Shown one piece after another: positions 22,709 through 34,330 of a stretch of DNA of 64,000 bases. The position numbers and the translations under genes were made by a program. The notes below the pieces were generated by a model. That model was not told where the DNA came from. It did not search any database and saw only the letters and a list, made by a program, of their open reading frames with translations. The first letter of the stretch is position 1. Each line of letters opens with the position of its first letter. Source of the DNA: Terebella lapidaria (lineage: Eukaryota; Annelida; Polychaeta; Terebellida; Terebellidae); NCBI GenBank assembly GCA_949152475.1, contig OX424563.1, forward strand, positions 16,713,001-16,777,000, written 5' to 3'.

Positions 22709-25190
22709 ACGCGTGACCAGATTCCCTGTTCCAAGCCTCAACTCCGACATAACGACTTTATGCTGGACTCTTGTAAACAACCTGAATTGATACCACCTAG
22801 AACGAAGATGTACCAACGTGAAATCGAGATCTTGAGTTATGCCGAGATCACAACATGTATCTGTTGTCGGATTAGCCGATGTTCGATCTGTATAGTAATG
22901 TAAATCGTGCCACTTTGGCATTAACGTGCCAAGCTACTTAATACTCCACAACGTGACTGATGTAAAACACGAAATGGCTGATCAGTGTTTGAAATTGACT
23001 TATTGATGTTGTTTTGAAAAAGGTACTGGAAGTTTAAAATTTCATCGTGGGCTAAGATTACATCTATTTGCTGACGGTAACTAGGTTCGGTTCGCCTCAC
23101 CTTGGCTGTGATATTGTGTGACGTCATCATGTACGTAGTAAGTAAGCAGAATCGATACTCGTGTCTCGTGTGTCCAGAAAGACGTGACCTTGACCTTGGG
23201 GGTCGGTTCTACGTCATGGTGTCGCCCGCCGGAGTCAGATCTCGCTATATTCGGTCCAAAGTCAACCACAAGTCAAACCTGACAGAAACCATAAGACATC
23301 TTTTCACTACTGAGTCCCATTACACATCATCACCAGACACAGCGACCATGACCAGAAAGTGACAACAACCAGTTGAACACACAAGTCTCAGACCCACACC
23401 CGCAACCAGGCTTACAATTAGCCAGTAGTCGAGTAGTTTTGTTTTAGGAAAAAGTAGACACCACACCCACCAACCCACTTTTCACTCGGGATAAACGCAT
23501 GGCCTTCCATGAGCTTCTTGTACAAATCAATCTTACTCGAGTCCCAAACGTGCAAATTATTGAGAAGATCATGAGAGGTCAACTCTGTCGGTAAGATCAG
23601 ATGGAGTGGGCTTTTTGTAAGATCACACATGCGTAAATCCAGAGGGAACAACAACAACAACAACAACAACAACAAAGCGCCAGTGGTCAATGTTAAGGAT
23701 GATGGGTACTGATTATGGGAACCGAACATAAGCGAGATCTTTGGCTCCGGCCAATTTCACGGCAGGTATCATAGGTTGACTGCACTCCGGGGTTAATGTT
23801 GTACTTTAGTCAAAACCAAGTAGAAGCAAAGAAATGCAGTAGAATTCCCGTAACTATAGCCACGTATGCAGACGCCTCCAAGCTACAGGCCGTTGTACCA
23901 TACAGTACAGAAGTCTCAGCATGTGGCTATTGCTTACCAGACACTCGGCATCTAAGATTGTACACTGTACCAATCGATGAGTAAACCCGGCCACGTCGTA
24001 ATGCCAAGTGCAGCATTCTTTACTATATGTAGACAGTTGGGAATGCCCCGCTTCTGGCCGCCCCCGAACGTGGGGGCAGGGGATAGACCCGGAACTGTAG
24101 TGTATATAGTGTACTGCTGCCAGGCGATGTACGCGTGTCCAGAGGAACAACCAAAGCCTTCGCTCTCTCCCACTCTGCGCCAAAGAACATAGACCATTCC
24201 ATTTCTAAATGCTATTTCCGTTGCTGCCAGTCTCGCTGGTTGCCATGACGATAGCACCGAGGGGGATGCGGCGAGTACCAACAGACGTTCCGGATCATGC
24301 CGGGAAGAGCTCGCCGTGCGTGGCTGGGAGTCAGAATTTCACCAGTCCGGGCTCTGGATACGGGTTCTAAGCTCGCTTATGCCAGCCGCCCAGGCCCCCA
24401 GCCCACCCCCACATTCTGTTGGCCGAGTGGGAGAGAGCTGCCAGATCTAGGTCCTTATTTAGCAACAACCATCCGCCGGAGTGTAGCCGGCCTATCGCAG
24501 CGAGCAACACGAGCTTATAGCTGGTGTACGGAATGCACTCCCCCTTCAAAGGGGATGAGTAGTTGGTGTTTCTTAGATTTGTGAATAATAACACTGATTT
24601 CTTGTTTATCTTTATCAAAATTTAATAAAATTAATGCTGGAACCCGAGATCTTACTTGGAGAATTAGAACGTTTATTAATGTGTACCAACGAAAAAAAAA
24701 GAGAGTTGTACTTCACAATGAGAAGGCAAAGTGTTGGAATTCTTTCCATTTGTACCATTTTTTGTTTCCTTTTTTCTTTGTACAGACTGATGAAAAACGT
24801 CTTGTTTTGTGTTATGTGTTTCGTATGGATTTGAGACAAATGTGTTTGAATGTGTATCATTGAATGTGCATCATTTTCGGGGATATAATATTGGGCTACG
24901 CTATTGTACATCATCTATGTGAAAAGAGAAAACTAATTTATTACTATCGATGTAAGATCTAAGTATCGAAATGACCTGTCGAATACTGTGCCAAACTTCA
25001 TGCACCCCAGGCGGCGGCTGTTGCAGACTGCCAGAGCACCTGGGGCTGGTAGACCAAGTACTTGTTCTATAGAAGGCTGGATGAGGCCAACTGAAGCCTT
25101 GCCTCATCTAGCCTTTGCATGCTTCACCCCTCGGGATGTTTGTAGATTTTATAACAAAAATAAAAGTGTCTGTGCACAGAAGAAATGAGT
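22709..25190 (+). other. Light-chain 3' untranslated or downstream region
   Basis: No gene is recognised. AATAAA hexamers lie at 24624-24629 and 25159-25164; the second is followed by a GT-rich GTGTCTGTG, the usual arrangement of a cleavage site. If that is the true end, the 3' untranslated region is about 2.4 kb. A (CAA)n microsatellite lies at about 23648-23677. Short frames at 23.8-24.6 kb look like chance. Confidence 0.45.
25159..25164 (+). terminator. Candidate polyadenylation signal
   Basis: AATAAA followed within 3 bp by a GT-rich tract. It is the best-formed candidate downstream of the light-chain stop codon. Confidence 0.4.
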
Positions 25191-25727
25191 TCGTTTCTTA
25201 GTGGAATATTGTAGACCGTACAAAATAGTAATTAGGCTTTACATATGGTTGATGTCATGATTTCTTCAGTAATTAATCAATTTAAGCAAGAAATTATTTG
25301 CAGGATCTGGCATCTAAGTAATATGCAAATGAGATTTCAATCAGATTGCTTTCTCATTTAGCCAATAAGCTTTCAATATTTATATTATCCTCACCAACAC
25401 CTATTTCGTGATATTTCCATGAGGAATAGTCAATGTGTTCATGACATTGTTCGTGGTTAGATGGAAAGCATATGATAGAAGAAATGGATATTTAGTAGAA
25501 AAATATATAGAACTATATTTTTTTCAACATACCTTGAAAATAGTTCTGTTCAGCTCAATGGGTGGTTTCAAACGCCAAAATCATCTTTACGGTGCTGCCA
25601 TATAACAAATCGTAAGAATGCTTCACATGGAGCAATCAGTGACACCACAAATATTCAACGACTGGATAATGATTACCAGTCAGTTCCAAAACGTGATTAC
25701 AGGTTGACACATTGATCAGAAAGGATT

Positions 25728-26400
25728 ACAAGCATCACAACAGCAGAACTTGAGGTTACGTGTGCGGCCACAGGGACAAAGGAGAGTAGAACCAGTACTC
25801 GAGGCTGAGTGAACACGAAAAAAAAATCAAGGATAAGTAGACACGAAACCCATTTCTTGGTTAAACAACCAAACAAAATATTGCGGGTCTTGTTTCTATG
25901 TGATATGAAAATTCTAATTGTGAACCTGAACGTTATGACAACCTGTCGAATATTTTGATGTCCATGCGTAAATTGATTGTTGAGTTGCCCATTATTCTTG
26001 CCCAAATGTGTTTTGGTTGAACTTTCCACAAAGGACTATGGTGTGTGTTTCCCTTGCTCAATATTTGGAAATCAACTTAAAGCCTATTGATTAGTTTGAT
26101 AACAACAAAGATGTCCGCTTTGATAACAATATGAAACAATGAACTCGAATCGTATTGTAACTCGAACTCGTATTGTAATAACTCTCTACTTCCCTCTCAC
26201 AGAGAACAATTCTCGTAGATGGTCTTACACTACCATAGTACCTCCAATACTGGTGCCGAGCTTGTCCATGCGAAAATTGATTGTTACTCGCATTTGTTTG
26301 TCGATTCGTCCATTATTCTTGCCAAAATGTGTTTTAGTTGCACTTTCTACAAATGACCAAGGTGTGTGTTTTCTTTGTTCAATATTTGCTACTTAACTTT
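25728..26400. repeat. Diverged retroelement remnant and direct duplication
   Basis: Bases 25965-26075 and 26265-26398 are a diverged direct repeat (shared blocks: AAATTGATTGTT, CCATTATTCTTGCC, AAATGTGTTTT, TTCAATATTTG-like). The stretch 25728-25800 is a paralogue of the sequence flanking the MITE at 27888-28753 (CAAGCATCACAACAG, then GTGCGGCCAC). The surrounding minus-strand frames resemble decayed retroelement coding ends. No intact gene. Confidence 0.5.
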
Positions 26401-27160
26401 GTTGTAATCTGAGATTGTGACATAAAATATGGATAATGTCATCGCTGATTTAACTCGGTAGCAATAAGTCCACGCATGGACAAGCTCCTCACCAGTAGTA
26501 CCATGGGGTCAAAATTACACTAACAGATATAGTACGGCTAACGCCGCACAATAACAAGACGTTAGTAGAATGAAAACAGAAAGCTATTTGACCTAAAAAA
26601 AATATGGTGCCAAAAATACCCATATCAAACATGTAGACAAGCATAGACATAGTCCAGAGAAGCTCTATCCGGGAATAATATGCAGGTATGCGGTTATATC
26701 ATAACGTTTTTGCAATTTAGAAATGGATACAAACAAACTGACAGTTTCATATTCAAAGACGGAATCCAGGAAGAATTTTACAAAACTAGTGTAAGTGGGA
26801 TCAAAATTTTCCGAGTGCTACTAAAGTATCAAATGTAAGTATCAATGTATTACCACCATTACCACCCATACAGTCAGTCAGATACAGTCAGAAAATGCCA
26901 ATAACAAACGTAAAAATATTAATATAACATTTTGCAAGAGAAAAAAAAGCCCGACCAAATAGTTTATCCAAAGACACGTTGGAGTCATCAGTGCAAGTCA
27001 ATGCCATGTAAATATCACAGACACCGGACCAGCTCGGCGTTACATTCAACCAGACGATGACAACAGCCAGGCCGCATCCCTGTACAGTTTGAGAAGTTCG
27101 GAAGTCAGAACCTGTAGGCCCCTCAAAGGGGTAAAAACGAAGTCGCGATGTTGGCATTCT
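26400..27160. other. AT-rich intergenic stretch, nothing recognised
   Basis: I see no gene, RNA or transposon end. A short minus-strand frame (27169-26888) has no recognisable domain. Confidence 0.5.
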
Positions 27161-27164
27161 GAGC

Positions 27165-27690
27165 AACATCGTTTCGATGTTGCTACTCTTAAACTGTGAT
27201 TAAATACTGACTAAATTCCGACGTTGCGATATCCTTCTCCTTAAATGATGATTAAAAAACGAAGTGTACGACGCTCACTCATCAAATACTGACTAAATTT
27301 CGATGTCTGACTTTTGTGTTGATATTACCGATTAAATATCGATGTAAACGATGTTAAATAATATGAAACTGCTAAAGAGTGACGATGTACTTGATGCAGG
27401 TACACCAGCACATCAGTCTGTTGAATAACTATAAATATGACGTGCGATCCTGAGGCTCTTAAGAATATGACTAAGTCTGCCGTGCAAAGTCAAGGCGCTA
27501 AAATATGACTAAAATCTGACGTGCGATGTTAAGGCTCTAAAATTATGACTAAATTCTGACGTGCGATGTTAAGGTTCTAAAAATATGACTATATTCTGAA
27601 GTGCGAAGTTGAGGCTAAAAAATATGACTAAAATATGATGTGTGATGTTTCTCAGCTTAAAAAATGATGTTGCGATGTTGGACCCCCCCT
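27165..27690. repeat. Degenerate tandem repeat with GACTAAATTCTGACGTGCGA core
   Basis: A loose repeat of about 40-55 bp, with a core like ATATGACTAAATTCTGACGT then GCGATGTTAAGGCTCTAAAA, recurs roughly ten times; units on the left are very diverged. The right end abuts CCCCCCCTTTGAGGGGCCTA (about 27684-27703), which is the inverse of CCCCTCAAAGGGG near 27119-27131, so the array is bracketed by a short inverted repeat. Confidence 0.6.
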
Positions 27691-27699
27691 TTGAGGGGC

Positions 27700-27883
27700 C
27701 TACCTGTGCTCTGAGTGTGAATTCCTGGTAAGATAAACATGCTTCAGCGTAACGGATTAACTGGGACAAATAGACACCAGTGGCTGGTGATGCTGATATA
27801 TTATCCATCGAGAAAAGTGGAGGACGTTTTTCATAACATGCGGGTGCAATACCAATGTAGACAACAAGCATCACAACAGTAGA
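27700..27883 (-). pseudogene. Retroelement coding remnant with SQLIRYAEA motif
   Basis: The minus strand reads SMDNISASPATGVYLSQLIR then YAEACLSYQEFTLRAQ. To my recollection, fragments with GVYxSQLIRYARA recur near the ends of retroelements in many invertebrate genomes; the exact family cannot be named here. The MITE at 27888 interrupts it on one side, the tandem repeat on the other. Confidence 0.35.
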
Positions 27884-27887
27884 TTAA

Positions 27888-28753
27888 AGTACTAGTAACA
27901 TGCAAATATGATGTGTACTTATATGAAAGATCTAATTTTGATCTGAGCAAAATGGTCTTTACGACATGTCAATATCGCTATCCGTTCAAAAAGTTACAGC
28001 CATTTGAAACTGCCATTCCGGCACTACATTACAGAAAAGTTTTAGCAGCTCATTAATATGCAAATTAGATGTTAATGAGGAGTCATGACGTCATGAGGGG
28101 AACAAATTTTGATTAGGATATTTTAGACCATGAAATCATGATTGCATATTGTTATGTACCACAAATAGTCAATATCCACACAAGCTGTATTGTTGCTATG
28201 GTTACCAGTCCTTCCCTAGAGCCCTAGGTACCCATGGTCGCCATGGCTGTTAACCGCTAAGTCAAGCTATCTGCAGACTTTCTGTCGATTATTTATGAAT
28301 TAAATCAATGTAGTGCTCGAGTTGGCACCGTTTTTATTTGTGCATACCCTATTCTAATCGGGTTTCTGGCCCTAGCAACCATGGTTGCTAAGGGCCGTAC
28401 CAGGTCACTGGTTGCCTTGACAACAACATAAAACATGTAAAAAGTGAAAACACTGATTATTTATATTGAACACTATATTGAAAGAGTTTTCATGAATAAT
28501 CATAACATTAAATGAGGGAATAATACATATTAAAGTACCTAATTAAAATAGCTTCCCCCGATGACGTCATGACTAATTCATTTGCATACTGATTAGCTAA
28601 AGGATTTTGAAAAGGCAAATATGCCGATTTCAGTCTTCAACGTGCTGTAACTTTTGAACGGGTTGTGATAATTACAGGTCGTAAAGGCCATTTTGCTCAG
28701 ATCGATGAGATCTTTCATATAATATCACATCATATTTGCACTATACTAGTACT
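27888..28753. mobile_element. Long-TIR MITE with TTAA target duplication
   Basis: An 866-bp element is bounded by TTAA on each side (27884-27887 and 28754-28757). The ends are inverted copies starting AGTACTAGTA, then TGCAAATATGATGTG, TATATGAAAGATCT and CTGAGCAAAATGG, continuing through GTTACAGC, with an inner inverted block around CATGACGTCATG (28085-28096 and 28562-28573). The terminal inverted repeats thus exceed 100 bp. A paralogous site without the element is seen at 25728-25790. TTAA duplication is the hallmark of piggyBac-type transposition. No transposase is present. Confidence 0.8.
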
Positions 28754-28931
28754 TTAAGGTTACTAGTGCGGCCACGGGACAAATGAAACTTAGTGAACCA
28801 ATACTCATGATATTTGAGACTGATAAAACACCTAAGCGTTTAAAAATTGGTGAACACAAAAAACGTTGCGTGGTTAAATGTCATAAAAAATAAATGCTAT
28901 TCCAATTAATTTACTGACCAGTTTGTTAATT

Positions 28932-30540
28932 AAGGCCTTTCGGCAGAAATGCCTCTATGGTTTTGTCAGAATTCTTCTTCTTTTTTTTTTCTTCCGCCGT
29001 TTTCGTTTCCGCGCGATAACTCGAGAACGCCTCGACGGATCGACTTGTATTTTTCACCACTGTTCAGACATATTAATTACGTAGATGTGCTGTGTAGTTT
29101 TGAAGCCGGATCCGAGGTCCGTGAGGATGAAATTGAGGTCATTTTTTGGACTTCATTTCCGCGCGATAACTCAAAAACTATTCAGGCAATGGCTGCAAAA
29201 CTGTCCACGGAGGTTCATATATCAACAGGGTGGAACCCTATCGATTTTGGGATCAATCCGTCAAACGACCTTTGACCTAAAGGTCGGAAGATTTTTCGCC
29301 CAGTCATCCTTGAGCTTTCCTGCATATCTCGGAAACGGTGCGTCGTAGACTCGTCGCCCTAGACAAACATGTCTAAGGGGTATTAGGGAAGACCTTTGAC
29401 CTTGACCTTGAATTTTTTTGTCAAGCCGGCATTTTTCGTTTTCTTCGATATCTCGGAAACGGTGCGTCGTAGAGCAAAACGCACGTTATTTTCAGACTCG
29501 TCGCCCTAGACAAACATGTCTAAGGGGTATTAGGGATGAACTTTGACCTTGACCTGAATTTTTTTTGCCGAGTCGACATTTTTTGTTTTCATCAATATCT
29601 CGGAAACAGTGCGTCGTAGAGAGAAACGGACGTTATTTTTGGACTCGTCGCCCTGGACAGATATGTCTAAGGAGTATTAGGGATGACTTTTGACCTTGAG
29701 CTGGAATTATTTTGTGTTACAAATGACGAATTATTAGTAATAATTATTAAAATTGGGGTATCATTACAGTATTATTACAATCAGTACGGAACATACAGAA
29801 ATTATATCATTGCATATTTACTAAATGTACCTCTTAGTCTACAGACACGAAGCCCGTTCCATACAAGGGACTCGAGCCAGCCAGCCCGTGATGTCTACCC
29901 AGAAGTCAGCCAAGCGAGACGCCGTGGCCAAGGCGAGTAGAGGAGACAGTGTACGGCAGAGGCAGACAGGACACCGAGCTGGACGGACGGGGCAAGCGTC
30001 GCTCATACAGCAGATTACTCCGCGTGTTTTTATAGTTTGGGTTTTGGTTGGTGACATTCGGTAACAAGGACATTTGGTAAAGAACAATTTATGAACTAGT
30101 CAGTACAATTCTTTTACATATATACATTTTTTACCTATACATTGTACAGTGAGGATATTCTAGTAAACTTGTCAACTCTAACTTTGTGTTGTGTCTTTGT
30201 TGTGACGAAAGTGAATACATCTGTGGTATCTGAAAAAGAACCTGAATAACGTGAACACAAGAATTCCCTTCACGTTACAATTTGCCGAGTCGGCATTTTC
30301 GTTTTCGGCGATATCTCGGAAACGGTGCGTCGTACAGCAAAACGGACGTTATTTTCGGACTCGACGCCCTACACAAACTTGTCTATGGGGGTAATAGGGA
30401 TGAACTTTGACATTGACCTGAATTTTTTTGCCGCGTCCGCATTTTTCGTTTCCGGCGATATCTCGGAAACAGTGCTTCTTAGAACACGGGGTAAACGGTT
30501 GCGTGCGTACTGTATTGAATGCTAAGCAAAGTCCCGGATG
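28932..30540 (+). mobile_element. Helitron-like non-autonomous element, copy II (5' part)
   Basis: It starts with a palindrome (AAGGCCTTTCGGCAGAAATG, about 28932-28951), a T/C-rich tract and a unique leader (CCGGATCCGAGGTCCGTGAG; CGCGATAACTC), then several 147-bp units. The same leader and palindrome occur at 51979. Its 3' hairpin end is missing. A solo LTR has inserted at 29715-30279. Confidence 0.7.
29715..30279 (-). mobile_element. Probable solo LTR nested in copy II
   Basis: This 565-bp stretch interrupts a 147-bp unit between GGAATTATTTTG and ATTTGCCGAGTCGG. On the minus strand it begins TGTAACGTGAAGG and ends TTTGTAACA, with a TATA-like CTATAAAAAC (about 30036). TG...CA ends and a promoter fit a solo LTR. 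No exact target-site duplication is visible. Confidence 0.55.
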
Positions 30541-30826
30541 TGTACGCACGCAAAACACAAGATAAGAAGGAATCGTAGGTGGTTTTCTTGTTGTGTTTCG
30601 CCCACCAGAGTCTATTTAGAAGGAATCAAAGACACAAGTACCTGGATTCGATGTCAATTGTGACAAGCTCACTAACCATCAAGCAGTTCGATAATAATTA
30701 CCGCCAGATAATTATGTGGCGGCCGCCACTTAAATATATATCCACACCTGGCACTAACGGTCTTCCGTATTAACCTAGAATACATGCCAATAGATGCACA
30801 CATGTAACATAGCATGTACATGTAAA
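30540..30826. other. Spacer, nothing recognised
   Basis: No gene or repeat family recognised. Confidence 0.5.
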
Positions 30827-32572
30827 AATTAGCCCAATGGGCTAGAAAGGTTACCGGAGAAATATACAGAGTTAAGCCGAGAAAGTTGAAGGTCAAATTC
30901 AAGGTGACCACTGAAATCGCCATATCTCTAACCTTGAAAATGGGATCAAAGGTTAAATTCTAGATCACCAAACTATTCAGCATACATCATTTCCTATATG
31001 TTCACTATGGACCCCTAAGCTGTAAATTTGATAATAAGCGAGATATAAGCCATTTTGTAATCTGACTTTGAAAATAAAATGACTGACCTTGAAATTTAGG
31101 TCAAAGGTCAAATTCAATATCATTAAAATATTCAGAATATATCATATCCTATATGTTCACAATTGATTCCTAAGCTGTAAAGTCGATAATAAGCGAGATA
31201 TTAGCCATTTTGTTATGTTGACCTTGAAAATGAGGTCAAAAGTCAAATTCAAGGTCACTAGAATATTCAGCATATATCATTTCCTATATGTTCACAATTG
31301 ATTTCTAAGCTGTAAAGGCGATAATACGCAAGATATTGGCCATTTTGTCCTGTGACCTTGAAAATGAGGTCAAAGGTCAAATTCAAGATCATGAGAATAT
31401 TCAGCATATATCATTTCCTATATGTTCACAATTGATTCATAAGCTGTAAAGTCGATAATAAGCGAGATATTAGCAATTTTGTCCTGTGACCTTGGAAATG
31501 AGGTCAAAGGTCAAATTCAAGGTCATGAGAATATTCAGCATATATCATTTCCTATATGTTCACAACTGATTCCTAAGCTGTAAATTAAGTCGATAATAAG
31601 CGAGATATTAGCCATTTTGTCCTGTGACCTTGAAAATGAGGTCAAAAGTCAAATTCAAGGTCACGAGAATATTCAGCATATATCATTTCCTATATGTCCA
31701 CAATTCATTCCTAGTCTCTAATTTCAATATTAAGTGAGATATTAGGCTTAATATGTGCCATTATAAAGCATAGGAAAATTTAACATGGGAAAGTCACATT
31801 GGGGCCGAGTTTGGGCCCAAAATGGCCCACTTCAAGCGATTCAAGCGCAACGAAATTTATACATGTCACAGGGGTACATATGAGGAGTGTTTTTCATCAA
31901 TAAGAAAAAAAAGTTACTGAACAGATTTTGAGAAAACGACCGTCGAAGTCCAAAATTGGCCATTTTTCGACGAAAAAGGCCGCTCTGACCTTGAAACCAA
32001 GGTCAGAGGTCAAATTCAAGGTCACGACAATATTCAGCATATATCATTTCCTATATGTCCACAATTGATTCCTAGTCTCTAATCTCAATATTAAGTGAGA
32101 TATTAGGCTTTAATGTGTCCCATTATGAAGCATAGGAGAATTTAACATGGGAAAGTCCCATTCGGGCCGAGTTTGGGCCCAAAATGGCCCACTTCGAGCG
32201 ATTCAAGCGCAACGAAATTTATACATGTCACAGGGGTACATATGAGGAGTGTTATGCATCAATAAAAAAAAAAGTTACTGAACAGATTTTGAGAAAATGG
32301 CCGCCAAAATCCAAAATTGACCGTTTTTCGATGAAAACGGCTGCCATTTTGAAAAAAAATGCGAAAATAAAAAAACTAAAAAATACCTCCCTCTCGAAAT
32401 ATTTTTAGGCATTTTTGTGCAAAATTTCAGAAAAATTCGATCGTAAACTTTAAAGATAAAATTGTTGACGGACGACGACGACGACGACGACGACGGACGA
32501 CGGACGACGGACGACGACGCCGGACGCATCGCCATGCCAATAGGTTACGGACCATAGGTACGGTAACCTAAA
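30827..32572. mobile_element. Satellite-bearing TIR element, copy 1
   Basis: The ends are near-inverse (AGGTTACCGG-like at about 30848 and CGGTAACCTA at about 32560). Inside are tandem units of about 134 bp (TGACCTTGAAAATGAGGTCA, ATATTCAGCATATATCATTT, CACAATTGATTCCTAAGCTG), then a duplicated segment (GGGCCGAGTTTGGGCCCAAA) and a (GAC)n microsatellite before CCATGCCAATAGGTTA. A second copy lies at 59041-60199 in the same orientation. No transposase. Confidence 0.8.
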
Positions 32573-33057
32573 ATTGGACAGACTATCAAGGGTGACGCTA
32601 TCAATGTTATATGATTACAAAATATTCCGTCAGAGATTTTACACCCTACATTCAACCAATATGCTATAAACGCTGAAATATGGATATGCACATAATAAAA
32701 TGCATTACATACGGACATTGAGGACGATGTGTATGCCTCTCTGGTCTATTGATTATACCACACTGTAGGGTCGTTGTTGCTGTACTAGGGGTTATGGGGG
32801 CGCCATAACTCGATGATGTGCCCCCAGATCCGGATAACGATTATCAATGCTTATTGAAAGACAGAAGCCCGGGATCAGGGAAATTCCCTACTCTATACGA
32901 TAAATCCCAAGGGATCTTTCAGATGCCAGACACCATAAACAGTCTCTGACACCACCCGGCCTTTGTTTATACCGCTGTAACAAAATCCATGCAACTGCCG
33001 CGCTAAACCGTTCGTTAGGAACGACCACGTGACCTTCAAAGTCTACTGGCGACGACA

Positions 33058-33185
33058 CCGTTCGCGGAAGAACCATTCGCGGAAGAACCGTTCGCAGAGG
33101 CACCACCAGCGGAAGCACCGTTCGCGGAGGTACCGTTCGCGGAAGAGGAGCTATCGCGGAAGAACCGTTCGCGGACGCAGTCTTC
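33058..33185. repeat. Short tandem repeat, GTTCGCGGAAGAACC type
   Basis: About eight to ten imperfect copies of a 12-15 bp unit (GTTCGCGGAAGAACC, GTTCGCGGAGGTACC) lie directly upstream of a TATA box. This placement resembles an enhancer array in an LTR or viral-type promoter. Confidence 0.75.
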
Positions 33186-33570
33186 ACCACGTGGAGATGA
33201 GTAGGGAAGAGACGTTCGCAGACGAAGATGCGCGCGCAACCACCCTGGCTATATAAGGGAGAGCGGACGGCCGCTCTGAGAGCACTGCAACAGCGACATC
33301 GACCGTGGGGAGATCGTCACCGCCACAGCCAAGGGACTCGACGACCTCCGTGCGGACGACTCCTTCTTCAGGGCCTTTGAGTCGACGGGACTAACGACTA
33401 ACTACCTGGAGAAACCATTCGACTAACGGGACGGGAAACTTCAACGGGAAGGGACAGAGAGAAGCCTCGGCGAAGAACTCTTTTTAGTTGTGCCCTCGTG
33501 CACTAGTTATTTTTAAACGTGATCATACAGTGCTCCATGTTTGAACTTCATATCTGTACGTCACGTTGGT
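33186..33570 (+). mobile_element. LTR-like promoter segment, truncated
   Basis: TATATAA at 33250-33256 is followed by a GC-rich transcribed-looking leader. At 33561-33573 the sequence CACGTTGGTGACCGAC resembles an LTR end followed by a tRNA primer site (TGGTGACC). No retroelement genes follow. It could be a truncated LTR element or a stand-alone promoter; confidence is low. Confidence 0.35.
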
Positions 33571-33734
33571 GACCGACAATTCATTGATGATGAGATGTTG
33601 ATAAATCTTCATTTATTTACGTCTGAGTTGATTCTTGCCTGAAGTAAGCCGGTAAGCTACTGAGTGATGATAAGCACCATTTAGTGACGGCTCTCGAATC
33701 ACAACGAGCGGGAGTTACAAAAGTCTATACGATC

Positions 33735-33925
33735 AAGAAGCAGGGTTTTTGGGAAGACAAAAACACACACAACCTGAGATACCCACTATACGTCACACCG
33801 CCAGTCGGGCTGCACTGGCGTGGGAGGTTTTCAGGCACAAGTGGCGCTGAGCGGACTCGAACCGACGACCTGTAGATAATGGACCGAGCGCTCTGCCACT
33901 GCACCATCAGAATAAAGAAAGGGTG
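33735..33925 (-). mobile_element. tRNA-derived SINE
   Basis: On the minus strand an A-box-like TGGTGCAGTGG (33906-33896) and a perfect B box GGTTCGAGTCC (33863-33853) have tRNA spacing. Acceptor and anticodon stems do not fold as a clean tRNA, and a non-tRNA body follows (CCACGCCAGTGCAGCCCGAC). This is the layout of a tRNA-derived SINE, not a functional tRNA. Confidence 0.6.
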
Positions 33926-34044
33926 AGCATTTCCTGCTCCATATGGCATGTGACAACCGCCATGAATTCTAACAAAAAAATATCATGCAAACACGTCTTG
34001 CTGCATACTAGTGAGGTATCTCTTAAAAGCGACTCTATTAGTTT

Positions 34045-34330
34045 GGATAAAACAAGGTTGAGGAATAAAACACCAAGAATATCTGGCTCAAGCGAAGTTG
34101 GGGAATAGAACACTTATGGTATCTAGTGGTTGTGGAATAAAACACCCAGGGTATCTCAAGGTTGGGGGATAAAACACCCATAGGGAATAGAACAACTATG
34201 TTATCCGGGTCAAGTAAGGTTGAGGAATTGAACTGTTGAACACCAATGTTGTCTGGACCAAGTCTGGTTGGGGAATATAACACCGCCCTATCTAGGACAA
34301 GTAACGTTGGGAAATAGCAATCTCCAAAAA
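34045..34330. repeat. Degenerate minisatellite, GGTTGGGGAATAGAACACC type
   Basis: About eight copies of a 30-45 bp unit (AAGGTTGAGGAATAAAACACC; TATCTGGCTCAAG) repeat with variable spacing. Confidence 0.7.

Noticed and set aside
32184..32408. Lys-rich 74-codon plus-strand frame
   Set aside because: It lies within the 3' part of the satellite-bearing TIR element and recurs, broken, in its other segment and copy.
33853..33906. Functional tRNA gene on the minus strand
   Set aside because: A and B boxes are present, but the acceptor, D and anticodon stems do not pair properly and no clear anticodon loop forms. A SINE is the better call.
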